From Balanoglossus misakiensis (taxonomy: Eukaryota > Hemichordata): a stretch of 64,000 bases of DNA. The position numbers and the translations under genes were made by a program. Location: assembly GCA_040954595.2 (NCBI GenBank), contig CM082582.2:1116001-1180000 (forward strand), in the 5' to 3' direction. The notes under the pieces are model-generated. The model saw only the letters and a list, made by a program, of their open reading frames with translations, had not been told where the DNA came from and ran no database searches. Below, in pieces: positions 21,386 to 33,182 of this stretch (positions within the stretch are counted from its first letter, which is position 1; every line of letters starts with the position of its first letter).

Positions 21386-22137
21386 TTTTTTTCATGCTAC
21401 CCAATATGTGAAAGTAGGTAAAAAATCAGCCAAGGTTATTTGAAATTTTGCTGAAAAAAATCCGGTCCCTGACATTTGGTAAAGGAGTCAAGACACTTGG
21501 CAACAAATTTTTGTCCCAGATTAGAACATATTCATAAAAAACTCAGGGAAAGAAGGAAGTTTTTCACAGCTTTGGTGCTTCAAATAGTAGAGAGGTTCCC
21601 AAGTTATTTCAATGAAACCTTAATGTCAACATTACATCGTTAGACTCGAACTCATCTGGCATAAAGCTGCTAGTTAAAGCCCTAAGGGTTGTGCCACTTT
21701 TTCATTATTTTCATCTAAGATTTGTCAATCTAAATAAGCTTACTGCTAGGTATACATCTACATGAACATCTTGTTGACAGACGATTGTGGCTGTAATTTA
21801 AAGAAGTCAGATATTTAACAGGTACCACACCTGTTTAATCTGCCTCTATACAAAGGGTACACATCTATAGTGGTATGCATCACCTAGATATGACAAACAT
21901 AAGCACTACAAGTAATATGGCTTTATGGTGGCGATTTTGAAGGATGTGGAGAAGATTTGAAAAACACTCTTGAGGAAAAAGATGTTAAATCTTTGAAATG
22001 TGTTTTATTCTTTGGTTCCCATTTCGTATATGTCTATCTACCACTGGGACCAATGTGAAATTGGTGGAAACTGGTCAAATTGCTTTAGAAATTGGTGTGT
22101 ATTCATTTTGAGACCTCATGGATTTTTTTTCATTTTT
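21386..22137. other. No gene seen
   Basis: AT-rich, repeat-like by composition. No open frame of interest. Confidence 0.5.
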
Positions 22138-22370
22138 AGCTCACGTGAAAATCACGTGAGCTTATGGTTTAGCGATGTCTGTGTGTGTGTGTGTGTATGT
22201 ATGTATGTGTGTGTGTGTCTGTCTGTATACCCGATATCTCAAGAACCGCTGAACCGATTTCAACCAAATTTAGTACACAGGTTCAGATATCATATGGCAA
22301 GAACTGAAAATGTTTTGGTGGGTGTAGCTTTGATATTAATGAAGTTATTTAAGTTTTAATTTTTCTATTA
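22138..22370 (+). repeat. Repeat with an AGCTCACGTGA palindromic start
   Basis: 22138-22162 is AGCTCACGTGA, an A, then TCACGTGAGCT, an 11-bp palindrome with two CACGTG boxes. It is followed by a TG microsatellite and a conserved-looking segment around CTCAAGAACCGCTGAACCGA. This looks like the left end of a dispersed, non-coding element. Confidence 0.6.
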
Positions 22371-23359
22371 CATGGTTGTCTATGTGAGCTTTCGTTAATG
22401 CCGCATATATGACCAGTGGAAACGATAGTTTGAGGAGATCGACTGTTTGAGGGCGCTGTGAAATGAGACATTCCTGGCGATATTGCCGTTGTTCTGTCCA
22501 TGCTCAGACGATGTACCCGTCGTTACGAATAACTTCCCTACGTGAATCCACAAGGAAGCTAACGTTGTTTAGTTGCTTCATAGAGCGTAAATTGTTAATC
22601 TACAGGACTGTCAGACGAATACTCTTTTCAAATGAAGTTTGAAACTACTTACGAGTAAGTTAGTGGAGACAATATATGGCGGATAGTTGGCGTGCAGCCG
22701 AATCCGCGTTATGACTATGACGTGACCCATTCATCAAGACAAACCGTAAATGATTCACGCATATTGTGGTCCTCACGCAGTCAATCTCAAAATGTCACCA
22801 GGCTTTCTATTTGTCTATTGTTCAGAGAAAAATAACGTGGCGGTTGATCACACTCAACAGTAAAATCCGTTTTGTGAGTTTATAGACAGTCTGTTATCGC
22901 CAATACTATATAGCGATTGCTAGATGTCTTACCCAATATGTGATCGAGCGAGAATGATAACATTGAATGTCTGTTCAGATCTCATTCCGTACGTCATACG
23001 TCAACATTTCGATTTCGATTTAATCCATTCATAAAGAATTTAGAGAAAGTCGTCTTGAATTGTGACCCCGACTATCAATTTTACGATGATTTTTTGGCGA
23101 CGGAATACACGAGACGCCATTGCATAACTACGTCAGCTGGACTTCCAAGGTTACCATTTTGTGTGTATGGAATCTTATCACAGAGACTACGTACTTTGAC
23201 AATATGCCATGCTATATCAATGACGCCCCAGAAAATTTGTCGAAAAATGAATTTGTCTTCTCATGGTGGTGCAATATATTTTAATGTCTATTTTGAGGTT
23301 GATTTTGGTTTTTGGCTAACATGTATATCAATGTCAGCTTATAGCATAAGTTGGTGTCC
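22371..23359. other. No gene seen
   Basis: Lower AT content than the flanks, with several CpG. The open frame 23055-23561 has no recognisable domain and runs into repeat sequence, so it is not called. Confidence 0.5.
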
Positions 23360-24780
23360 GTCGTCTATGTATGTCTGTATGTGTGCCTCATACAGAATTA
23401 TGTATTTTGCGAATGGATCAGTTTCGTCTAAATGTATTGATGTATGTATGTGTATGTCCATCAACATCAAAAACTTGAAACTACTGATATTTAGTGTGTA
23501 CATAGAAATTGTTATTGCGAAAAAATGCATACTGGTATTAACTGGAAAAATGTTCAAATAGTCAAAATTGAAAAACTTAATAACAGCGGATCAGATTCAG
23601 TTAAAAATTGGCGTGCATTGGTGTGCAAGTACTATGGGAAGACTTCGTATGATTTTGTTCAGGTGGAGTCAGTATCTGGCGTTTGCTATTTTTTATGAAT
23701 GTTTGGGGGAATTTTCTGCAGTTTTGTTTAAAAAAATTCTTCTCTGAAATTACATGTCCAATTGATTGGAAACTTGGTATGGAGGTTCATAGGGCTTACC
23801 TGAATCACATTTGTGCAAACGGTGGTGAAATTTGCAAAAATGCATTTTTGGGCAATATTTCCTGTTTTTGTCAAAAAATCAAATCCCGTGAAACTGTAAG
23901 TGCAATTGTTTTGATACTTTGTATTTGGGTTTCTAGGGGTGATCTCAGTCAGATATGATCAAATTGTAAAGAAATTTGCATAATTGTATTTTTTGGGAAT
24001 TCTGCAGGGTTTGGCCAAATAGTCTTCAGTGAAACCACAAGTCCAATTGATTGGAAACTTTGAATGGGAATTCATATATGTGATATCAGTCAGATTTGTC
24101 TGAATTACCTGTTGTTTGCCAAAATGTCTTCCTTATTGAAACTTGTTAAAGAGGTTCTTAGGCATGAACAGAAATCAGATTTGTTGAAATCTGGTGAAAT
24201 ATTCATACTTTTTGGTATATTTCTTGCCATTTTTGATTAACGAGTTTTAGAATTCCATAGACTTATCTTTTTATGCAGTTCAGGATGGGGTACATGACTC
24301 ATAACCCCTTACAAAAATTGACAAGGCAACAATTCCACAAACATGTTTACATTTCACAATGGTGCAACACACAACCCTTACACCATATACACTATAAACC
24401 AAATTGGTTTAACACTGGTTTTTCTAATCTTGTTATTCTGTCAACCAATCACAGTACTGCACGTGAGCATATTCAGTTAATATCTGGTTTGAAGTATATT
24501 TTTGGGGTGATTTTGGTCAAATACTCAAAAACCTCTACTCACAGTTCTTTGAAATTTGGTTTGCAGGTTCCTAGGTGTGTTATCACGACATTTTAACAAA
24601 TCCTATGATGGAACTGTCAATATAGTTTTTGTGGACAATTTTTGCCATTTTTGTTTGATTGCTTTGCAATTTTTTGTTTTGCAGTTTCCAGGGGATTTTT
24701 TTACTGTGATATATCATAAATGTTCTGAAAATGAAAAAATTGTATTTTGGGGGCATAAAAAAAATTCTCAGAAAGTGCAT
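23360..24780 (+). repeat. Second TG leader plus degenerate tandem units
   Basis: Same organisation as 18606-19480: a TATG leader, CATCAACATCAAAAACTTGAAA, then roughly eight diverged units of about 120-200 bp, each containing a GAAACTGTAAGTGCAATTGTTTTG-type segment followed by a TTGCATAATTG-type segment. Non-coding. Confidence 0.6.
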
Positions 24781-25299
24781 GGTTGATCACTTTAAAAGTT
24801 TAGTAGTGAGTTAATGATATGTGCTTCTTTAGAATGATAATTGAATCAAATCATAGCTGAATTAGTTTTTTTGTTTATTTTGTTTGATATTTTTTCCTTA
24901 TACCTCAAAAATTGTTATTATAAAAGGGAAATTACCATTACATAGTTGTTTGCAATTAAGGAGGACCCCCTCCCCCACTGAAAATCGTATACACCTTGAT
25001 CTCTCTATGTCTGTATTCATGTCTGTATGTATGTTTTACAAATGTATGCTCCCAATAAGAGTGAAATGATTTTTTTTTATCGTAATACTTCTAAAGTGAT
25101 TATTTCCTATGAGATATACAGTCTTATTACCTAATCTTTTCTGAAATTCTACCTCATGCTGTGTATGAAAAGTCTAATATATGTCATTGTCAAGATCCCC
25201 AAAACAGGCTGATATAGTATCACATAACATTTGATAAAAGTATCCCAAACAGTGTGGCAATTTTGGTATACAGAAAAAAAACACTAGAATGACAACAGC
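24781..25299. other. No gene seen
   Basis: AT-rich tract with short TATG-rich stretch near 25010-25045. Confidence 0.5.
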
Positions 25300-25612
25300 T
25301 ACATGTATGTAGGCTAGCAATAGGAACACAGATAACAATTCTCCATATTCATTTTTAAATACGATAAGATTCGCTGAAATTGGCACATCTGTGTGCAGGC
25401 AAAGTCAGTTCCAACTCGGCTTGCAAATCGGACCAATGTCTCTTGTTCGCTGAGACTGTATGGTTCTAGTAATAGCTGTAAGAACTTGATCATTGACCAA
25501 ACTCTTGGTTCAATTTTGCAACATTTTATGATTTCAAGCTGTACATATTTAACTCCGTTTCAACTATGGTTGGAGGGATAATAATGGAGCCATTTCACTG
25601 ACAAAATAGCGC
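25300..25612 (+). repeat. Dispersed repeat, inverted copy of 17828-18150
   Basis: See 17828-18150. The homology to the other copy runs to the left edge of the element inserted at 25616 and resumes weakly with CTAAAGG after 26451. Confidence 0.75.
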
Positions 25613-25615
25613 TTA

Positions 25616-26448
25616 GGGACCATTCAGTTTTTACGGTGGGGGGAGGCTGGCAAAATCCAGGGGGTCACTTAAATTTTGAAATCCAAAAGAGGGAGTCATC
25701 TTTTTTTCAGACGTTTAGGGGGGATGTCATATACATGTACCCACCGATGCTAACTTTGAGTGGAGTGGCAACAGTAAAATTGGTCCTTTCAAACATTGAG
25801 ATACATGTAATTTGCTTTTGACTTCATTAAAATGCAACTTTGAGCTACATATTTTACAAAGTTTTCTTATGTGGAAGGAGGACATCCCCTCCCACACCCA
25901 TCCCCTTATTTCTTCGCCACATATAGTGTACCAGGGCAGAATACTTGCCATCCCACCCCCACTGATGTTAACTTTGAGTGGCAAAAGTCAAATTTGTCCT
26001 CCCCAACATTAAGTTAATTTGCCTTTGAGTTCATTAAAATGCATTAATTGTATTTTACAAAATTGTCCTACGTACACCCACCCCTTCCACTTTTCTTGTT
26101 TTACCAATTCTACCAACTATTGTATTGACGTGTCCTTTTAATTTATCCATAGACCTTCTTTATTGCAACGCTATACTATTATACACTTCAAATTATAAAT
26201 TTCTTTAAGAAATTTAGAATTGAGGTGTGAGGAGACCCTTTACCTTTATTGCATACAGTCAGTGTACATAAGATAAGGATGGCGAATGTTTTCGGGGTGG
26301 GAGGAGGGTCATCATATTTTGGTCCTGTCAAAGGGGGGGGGGGGGGTCATCATTTTTTTGGTCCTGGTTGAAGGGGGTGTCGGCCTGATTTTGAAAACCA
26401 ATGACACAAACTTTTGCCCCCCCCCCTCCACCATAACTGAACAGTCCC
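25616..26448. mobile_element. PIF/Harbinger-like non-autonomous DNA transposon
   Basis: The 833-bp segment has terminal inverted repeats starting GGGACCATTCAG on the left and, reading inward from the right, GGGACTGTTCAG. It is flanked by TTA on both sides (25613-25615, 26449-26451). A 3-bp TWA duplication with GGG-starting termini fits PIF/Harbinger. There is no transposase frame; the interior has G-runs and two near-repeated GGGGGTCATCATTTTTTTGG blocks. The related repeat at 17828 shows the site without the insert. Confidence 0.65.
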
Positions 26449-26699
26449 TTACTAAAGGACGTCAATGTCTGTTTACAGTCAAATGCATTGCCATCAGAAA
26501 AAAAAAATGCAAACAATTTCTTATGTTTGTAGTACGCACTTTTTGTATATCTGTAAACTGTGTCTCAGTTGTGAAATTCTAAGGAAATTTGTTCCTTGGG
26601 TAGAATAAAGGATTCTTAAACAAACTTAGTCCTGAAAGCTAAATGGTTACCTCAGAGAAACTGTGTTAAATTTGGTCATCATTGTTTTAAATCACACAA

Positions 26700-27230
26700 G
26701 ACATTCCCACAGCTAAGTTACTGCAGCAGTCAGTTTCAACTCAGCTTGCAAATTGGGATCATGTCTTGTGTTCATCGAGACTGTCTGTAGTCGAGTTGAC
26801 AGTCACTACAACTGTATTGCAAATATGGCAGGGTTGGGCAACTCTTCCAATTTGCATTTGAACACCTTTTCTGTTTGCGTCAAAATGATGAATAATGTTT
26901 CGTTTTCAAGAATGCCTTAATATGGGCACCCAATACAAGACAACTGCATTGCAAATGGCATTTTCATTCAACTCTCCTGGGTACCTAAAACAATTTCAAC
27001 ATGGTTGACATGGCAATATTAGACAACTGTTCTAATTTGCATAATCCAAAATGGCCGCCAAATTTCTCTAACATGTTAATTTCCCATATTTGTTTTAAAT
27101 GGTGTGTAATATCGAATTTGCAGGGTTTCCATTAATATGGGTACCTAAAACAATTTCAACATGGTTGACATGGCAATATTAGACAACTGCTCTAATTTGC
27201 ATAATTCAAACACCTGCTGGATAATTTAAC
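26700..27230. repeat. Degenerate units with a ~160-bp direct repeat
   Basis: GTACCTAAAACAATTTCAAC at 26981 returns at 27141 in an almost identical 80-bp block (CATGGTTGACATGGCAATATTAGACAACTG...). Diverged inverted versions of the unit, with the GGCGGCCATTTTTGAT / AAAATGGCCGCC core, are at 28400-28780. Confidence 0.6.
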
Positions 27231-27765
27231 TTTTGCCATTCTTGTCCCATGATTGTATGTATTATATCTCATAACAGGCAATTAAGTGTGCTAATTGTCA
27301 AGCCAATCTTAATTCTTCATCTGCACCACAAATCAGATGCAAGGTTTAGGACTGGGAGTGTATGTGGGAGCAGCATATAAGGGCCTACAGGTATCTTTAA
27401 TGGCAAGTCCTCGGTTAAAGCCAGAAGGTTTTCAGGTTGTAGGCCTCTATTGTATCTACAACAGTTTCTATCACCTCCATCCCACTGGCCGGCACCCGAG
27501 GGGGGGGGGGGGGGGTACTTGAAATATTTTCGGATGGTAGTCTGTCGCCCCAGTCGATAACATCAACACGTGTAAATGCCCAAAACCCGACCTATTTGTA
27601 TTATAAGTCAAATTTTCTGGTCATTTACCCCAAGTTTTTCTTAAAGACTACATACCTATACACCTTTGTATGGGAGAACACATCCCCCACCCCCCTGCCA
27701 ACACTAATTGGACAACTTTATTCTTGTTATACTTCTTTATAAGTCAAAATGTTCAGTAAGAAAAG
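27231..27765. other. No gene seen
   Basis: Includes a run of 15 G at 27501-27515. No exon or element boundary recognised. Confidence 0.5.
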
Positions 27766-28180
27766 GCAACAAGTTATTGAAGCTGCTGACCATGGAAACT
27801 ATGATGAAGTATATTTTTTTCCTAGCTGTACACATGTACAGTATAATTGGCCCAATGTACCAATTGGAGATGTGTGCCTTACAAGCAACACAGGTTGTAT
27901 ATCCAAGCCTTGTCTGTTGGCACTATGAAGGGTATTGGAAGAATGTCTCTGCTGGCCACTTTGGCCAGCCACTTTTGGCCAGCAGACTATCAAAAGGGTC
28001 AAGAAAATAGCCCTAAAAGGTATGGCACTGTATGCAAATCTAGTGCAGGTTTGGATTGATACATTTCCCATCACTGTACATGCATCATCCTGTATGGATG
28101 ATATGTACTCTAGCATTATGCACCAGATAAAAATGGTCAAAATTGCAAAAAAAGGAGATGAAACTCCCACTGGCCTTTAA
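27766..28180 (+). pseudogene. Possible relic of an unknown coding region
   Basis: One frame reads with few breaks for about 130 codons (QQVIEAADHGNYDEVYF, then after a TGA FGQQTIKRVKKIALKGMALY). Composition is protein-like but I recognise no family. It lies between two inverted repeat blocks and may be the decayed interior of an element whose arms are 26700-27230 and 28400-28995. Confidence 0.25.
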
Positions 28181-28399
28181 CGCAATCCATAGATAAAGAG
28201 ACAACATGTTCAGGCATTGGATCTAAACATGGTGGATACTGACGAGGGTGTGGTGAATGATGGTGAATCCCTGGATGTTTTGAGGTCGGAATTCTGAAAA
28301 GGATTCCCATCGTGAGATTGAGGAACAGGATGATGCAGAGGGGCTGGCTCTTTGTGAGTGGGGATAGACATATATTTGGGATACAGAGGTTGCACTTCC

Positions 28400-28995
28400 T
28401 TGCTTCATGATTAGTACGGTAACACTGCCAAATTTGCAACACAGTTGTATTGTTAAAGGTACCCATATGAATGTGCTAATCCTGAAAATACGATATTGCG
28501 CATCATTTTGGGAAACATGGCAAAATTTCACTTTTAGTGGTGATTGGCGGCCATTTTTGATTATGCAAAATAGAAAAGTTGCCAAACACTGCCATATTTG
28601 CAATACATAACCAATATGGATGCAAATCCTGAAATTTTAGATATTACACATAATTTTGAGAAAAAAGGGCCAAGTTTTATTTTAGAGAAGGTATTTGGCG
28701 GCCATTTTTGATCATGCATATTAGAAGAATTGTCCAACATTGCCATTTTGGCAACTCAGCTGGAATAGGTCTAGGCTCCCATATGAATGCCAATAAGCAA
28801 AAAACTTCATAGGAAAGAAAATTTCTAGGTAGGAAAATTTTGACTCAACTTCTGGTTCTAATAATAGGTGTAAGGATGTGATCGTTTGATTTTGCAACAT
28901 TTTACAATTTCAAGCTGTGTGTATTTAACTCTGGTGCAATTCTGGTTGGAGAGACAAATGGCTTAAGCCATTTAATTGAAAATATAGCACTACTT
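28400..28995. repeat. Inverted counterpart of the 25.3-27.2 kb repeats
   Basis: 28400-28780 is the diverged reverse complement of the 26.8-27.2 kb units. 28840-28995 is a direct-orientation partial copy of 25430-25605 (GCAACATTTTACAATTTCAAGCTGTG). Confidence 0.6.
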
Positions 28996-29250
28996 CACCA
29001 GGGTTGTGCAGTACCTTTGACAACGCTTTGAACAATGTTGCAAAAAGCTTTGTGTTGAAGCTTGCTACAAGACTTGGCGTGCTGAAGCCTCTTATACTAG
29101 TCTTAGTTGAACCTCAGCTGTAACTACGTTTGTGAAACCTTAACATTCAAATCTTTGGCCAAAGTTAGGGTTGCAAAGCTTCTTCAAAGTTTTGTGAACC
29201 TCAACAATGCTTTTCTATAGAAACCTTTAAACATGCGGGGGGGGGGGGGT

Positions 29251-29451
29251 GTAGTATTCTGACAGCTACGATCAATATAGCGCCCTCTAGTGTTGCATTG
29301 TTGGTGTTCCACTTGTTTATGAATTGCTGTACGACGTCACTTCCGCCAAGATAAGGCGAAGCACATTGTTGAGTCTTTTCAGCCGATCAATAAATAGGTT
29401 GTTGTTATACCTTATGATCACATTATTATTCCCATGTTGATGGAAACATAA
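29251..29451 (+). repeat. LTR-like segment
   Basis: Begins TGTAGTATTCTGACAGC after an 11-base G run and ends GGAAACATAACA (TG...CA), with an AATAAA at about 29388 in plus orientation. It would fit a ~200-bp LTR with its purine tract. However, the only gag-like frame next to it runs on the minus strand and ends inside it, so its role is unclear. Confidence 0.3.
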
Positions 29452-30871
29452 CAGGGGGGACACCAACATCGTAGTCAGTGAGGTCATCTATGGTGGTGGG
29501 CGCGTCTTCCACTCGGCACTCCTCCGCGCACGCTTGGGGGATAAAAAATGCATCAAAAACCCCTGGCGCGTCCTCGCTCCCCCTGCGTCGATGGATTCTG
29601 TGCGACTGCTTCCGCCCCCGTCCTCTCTGGTTGCTGTGTCCGGATTGATGATGTTTTCCGGTGAGGTCGGATTTCCCGGAATTCTTCCTGTCGTGATTGG
29701 GATACCCACCTCAGCAGTATGCTAAGGACACGCCAGTGGATGAGAATCGCTGGTGTGGTGGGGGAGCTCAGTCGGAACCTGTTCGGCACCTCCCACCCCT
29801 GGAAGACGCACAGGCGCTTCATCATCACCATGGACTCCGGTGAACAAAAGGATTCCGTAGGGATCCGTCCAGGTCCGCCCCTGCGGATATAGAAGTCTAG
29901 CAGGTCGGGTATTTCATTTCCTGGACCACACAGCCAGTATAGGTGAGTTTCTCTAACGCCTCAACCGCGTCCCGCTCGCGGAATACTACCGGCTTCTCAG
30001 TAAAAATAACTGGAAGGTGGCACTGAAAGGCGTGTTTCTTCAGTTTGCGCGTGGACCTCCGGCCTCCCGGGAACGGACATGGAGAAGGGCCTGATGAGTA
30101 ATGTGGAACAGAGGATAGGGGGCTCCTTCGGGCCGGCCTGGCGCTCCTCCAGCGGCGTTCGTCTTCTTTGGGCGGTTCCGGCGTCGGATACCGGATCGGT
30201 GATCGACGTCTGGGGCTGAGATCTCCCCAGCGTGAAAAGGATGGTCGTTCACGGGAAGGTGGCCGGTCCCGCCTTTCCTCTCGAGAACGCTCCGGTCGCG
30301 GCGACCGGGTTGGGGATCTGGACCTAGTAGGGCTGCCGGGGTGGCGTCGAAGTTCCCAGGGGATTAGATATTCCCCCGCCTCCAACGTCGCCTCCAGCTC
30401 CAATGGGTTGATCAGTGACTGCAGCGGCAGCATTTCTTGGCGTGGGGGTGATGGCTCCTGCAGCAGCCCTTGGTTTCCCCCGTCTCTCGCTACTGCTATT
30501 GGGGGTGATACACGGGTGCGGGGTGGGTCTGGCCCTTCCGACACCTCCATCGCCTGGTCCTTGTCGCCACCGAGTACCTGTTTTTCCAGCTGCGGATCCC
30601 AGAAGATGCTCAAAGTTTCCTCCAGGTCGTCAGCTGCGGTGGTGGTTCTTGTGGGCTCTTGCGGGGAGATATGGCCAACGAATCCCCCACGTACGCGGCC
30701 TGGATTGAACTCCCGAGGTAGTGTGCAGGTTTTTATGGCTGCGTCGGATGGTACGGGCAGGTTGGCTTCATTCTTTTCCTTCCCGTATACATGCATGGCC
30801 TCCTCCCGTACCGTGGACATCCATCCTATGTCGCCTAGAACCGTGGCTACTTGACAGTTCTCACGGAGCAT
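29411..30871 (-). pseudogene. Gag-like retroelement relic
   Basis: GC-rich minus-strand frame of 324 codons from 30871 to 29897, continued after frame changes to about 29415. It has an Arg/Ser/Pro-rich centre (SRSPTRSPRPERSREERR), then RKLKKHAFQCHLPVIF and, in another frame, LCVFQGWEVPNRFRLSS followed by ILIHWRVL, and an acidic end. The HAF..HLP..F and CVFQGWEVP segments recall gag-like proteins of multicopy elements in marine invertebrates (from memory). It begins about 20 bases past a splice donor of the OB-fold gene (30894), so it sits in that gene's intron. Base composition differs sharply from both flanks. At least two frame changes make it non-functional as it stands. Confidence 0.45.
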
Positions 30872-30893
30872 CAGGAACAGTATTTTGTCTCAC

Positions 30894-31100
30894 CTCCACT
30901 TCAGTTGTCGCTGTTGTATTTAATGTGGACGATGTTTTATATCTGTTGATAACCAATGGGCCTAGTTTAACTGTGGCACCTACATCCAGTGGCAGCGCTG
31001 TTTTCTCACCCCAAAGGTTGACTTCAGCATCTCTTGTGCCATCAGTTATGGTCAGTTTACGTCTCTTTGTAGAATTCGATGTATGTGTCACTGATTCATA
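30894..31100 (-). CDS. Exon 3 of an OB-fold (RPA-like?) gene fragment
   Basis: 207 bp, phase 0-0, with acceptor CCACTACAG and donor GTGAGA. The 69 residues read KRRKLTITDGTRDAEVNLWG, then a beta-rich stretch (DVGATVKLGPLVINRYK), which resembles an OB fold of replication protein A type (DG...VNLWG). The assignment is by pattern only. The next exon is missing because the gag-like relic interrupts the intron. Copies with a shared 1-base insertion and 36-base deletion are at 33011-33182 and 50519-50690. Confidence 0.5.
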
Positions 31101-31517
31101 CTGTAGTGGAAATAAAATGGAAAACATTGAATGTTAATAATTACGAGTAGTAAATGTTGTGGAGAAATAGTGCAAGAGTGGTTGTTTTTTGTCAGTTGCT
31201 TTTTAAAATTTGAACTGCAAAATGATGAATCGATGGCAGTAATTTTGACCCGAGGTGAGTTGACAAGGCATGGTTGTATCATATAAATGGATTTTCAATG
31301 TACGTGATCGCATGGAGGCTGCCATATTGGATTACATCTGAAGACCTTCCCATTGGGCTTCGGTTGAATTCGGGAAAGGTCTCTAAAATGTAATGGGTCA
31401 TTCAATTTTGTAGAGTAAATTTCTAAAAATGTAGAAGATGGGAGGTTAAGATACCCAAAATGACTACGGCAAAAAAAAAGTCAGGCCCATAAGTTTCGGG
31501 GTGCGATTATAACGTAC

Positions 31518-31800
31518 CTTTGCTCTATCATAGAGGCAAATGGTATTATCTCTTCCAGTGGAAAAGTTGCGGAGCTGTACGTATTCTCCCTTCTGTAATC
31601 TGTTCAGCCACTTCGGATTTTCTTTCCAGAATTTAAGTTCCAGAACGTTGCCATCCTGTTGCATACAAGGCACGCTAAACAGTTTCCCGTTGGCGGAATT
31701 CCGGATCTCGACATCCTCCATGAGGCGCAATTTCAGTGCCACGCCTTGGCTGGTTGGGGATGAGGGACCGGGAGCCGGGGATGCCATAACGCCGTTAAAC
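31518..31800 (-). CDS. Exon 2 of the OB-fold gene fragment
   Basis: 283 bp between acceptor TTTCAG and donor GTACGT. It encodes MASPAPGPSSPTSQGVALKL, then RLMEDVEIRNSANGKLFSVP, and a strand-rich segment ending DNTICLYDRAK. Short alternating strands and a basic/aromatic pattern fit a small beta barrel. The exon ends in phase 0 and joins exon 3 in frame. A damaged direct duplicate lies at 32234-32605 and an inverted one at 51138-51382. Confidence 0.5.
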
Positions 31801-32072
31801 CTGAAATATAGATTGAGAGTGGATATTGTTTTACACAATTTTTGACAATTGAAGTAAAGTATTAGAATGATGGAGTCCGATAAAAAAGTGAGTTGGTGAT
31901 TGCGGCATCCGACTTCGTTATTAAAAATGGAAAGATTTGCGATTTGAGATTCGGTTACCATTTGCAAGTTTGAAAGGAAATATTTCATTGAAGCACAGTG
32001 GCAACTACTGGGTTATGGAGAATTTTTGAAATGTTGATGAACGGAGACTTATTAGAATCAATGAAAACCTAC

Positions 32073-32156
32073 CTTTAACGGTGTTACGGTTACTAAACGT
32101 GAGAGACCGCTTGTCTCGTTCATCCGATTCTGAGCTCCTAGCTCTTGTGGAGACAT
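32073..32156 (-). CDS. Candidate first exon of the OB-fold gene fragment
   Basis: ATG at 32156 gives MSPQELGAQNRMNETSGL, then SRLVTVTPLK up to a GTAGGT donor. The phase (0) does not match the entry phase of the next exon (2), so the start or the junction is uncertain. A copy with one extra base is at about 51690-51770. Confidence 0.3.
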
Positions 32157-32233
32157 GCGGAGGTACAGCGGGTTAACGGTTAGAAAGTGTTGATGAAAGA
32201 AATAAGTTTATAGGCCAATCAGGAGTTAGAGTC

Positions 32234-32605
32234 TCTAAAATGTAATGGGTCATTCAATTTTGTAGAGTAAATTTCTAAAAATGTAGAAGATGGGAGGTTA
32301 AGATACCCAAAATGACTACGTCAAAAAAAAGGCCCATAAGTTTCGGGGTGCGATTATAACATACCTTTGCTCTATCATAGAGGCAAATGGTATTATATCT
32401 TCCAGTGGAAAAGTTGCGGAGCTGTATGTATTCTCTCTTCTGTTATCTGTTCAGCTATTTCGGATTTTCTTTCCAGAATTTAAGTTCCAGAACGTTGCCA
32501 TCCTGCTGCATACAAGGCACGCTAAACAGTTTGCCGTTGGCTGAATTCCGGATCTAGACTGTATCCTCAATGAGGCACAATTTCACTGCCACGCCTTGGC
32601 TGTCA
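32234..32605 (-). pseudogene. Partial tandem duplicate of exon 2 and its intron
   Basis: Repeats 31381-31745 in the same orientation, with several changes (for example CTAGACTGTATCC where the first copy has CTCGACATCC). It is followed at 32620-32790 by an inverted copy of the adjoining intron, forming a hairpin-like arrangement. Confidence 0.7.
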
Positions 32606-33010
32606 TTGTGGGTATGTTAACCTCCCATGTCCTACATTTTTAGAAATTTAGTATACAAAATTGGATGACCGATTATGTTTTAGAGACCTTTCCCGAATCC
32701 ACCTGAAGCCCAGTCGGAATGTCTTGGGATGTAACCTAAATTCAATATGGCCGCCTCCATGCGTTCACTTGCATTAAAAAAAAAACGTTGATTTTATCTC
32801 CGAGTGGCGGTGTTTATCGTCAGTACCAATTGAAACGCGGCACTCGCTTACAGGTCGCATTTTTATTTTTGAGCGCGTTCTAATATTCTAGAAAGAAAAA
32901 AATGATAGTTTCGAGTACAGATTACATGTATTTTAAAACGAGGTTTGGTCACAATGGTATCACTACTAAATGACTTACAATCGATGTTTTTAATTGTCTT
33001 TGCACCACAG

Positions 33011-33182
33011 TATGAATCCTGTGATGGTAAATCGCATTCAACTTAGAAGGCGTGGAGTAAGTGCAACTGATGGTAACTGGGATACCAAACTGAAACTTTT
33101 GGGAGAGAAAACCTTGCCATGCATGGACGTGGGTGGCACAGTTAAACTTGGGTTAAATACTACAGCGACAACTGAAGTCCCG
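33011..33182 (+). pseudogene. Degenerate copy of OB-fold exon 3
   Basis: Plus strand, acceptor CACCACAG and donor GTGAGA intact. Compared with 30894-31100 it has one extra base near its start and an in-frame 36-base deletion. The same two changes occur at 50519-50690, so both derive from one ancestor. Confidence 0.65.

Noticed and set aside
23055-23561. 168-codon plus-strand ORF
   Set aside because: No motif, and its second half lies in the TATG leader of a dispersed repeat.
26981-27218. Tandem satellite
   Set aside because: Only two near-identical blocks 160 bp apart, within an older degenerate repeat.
30168-30854. 228-codon plus-strand ORF
   Set aside because: Antisense shadow of the GC-rich gag-like frame; the minus strand has the recognisable segments.
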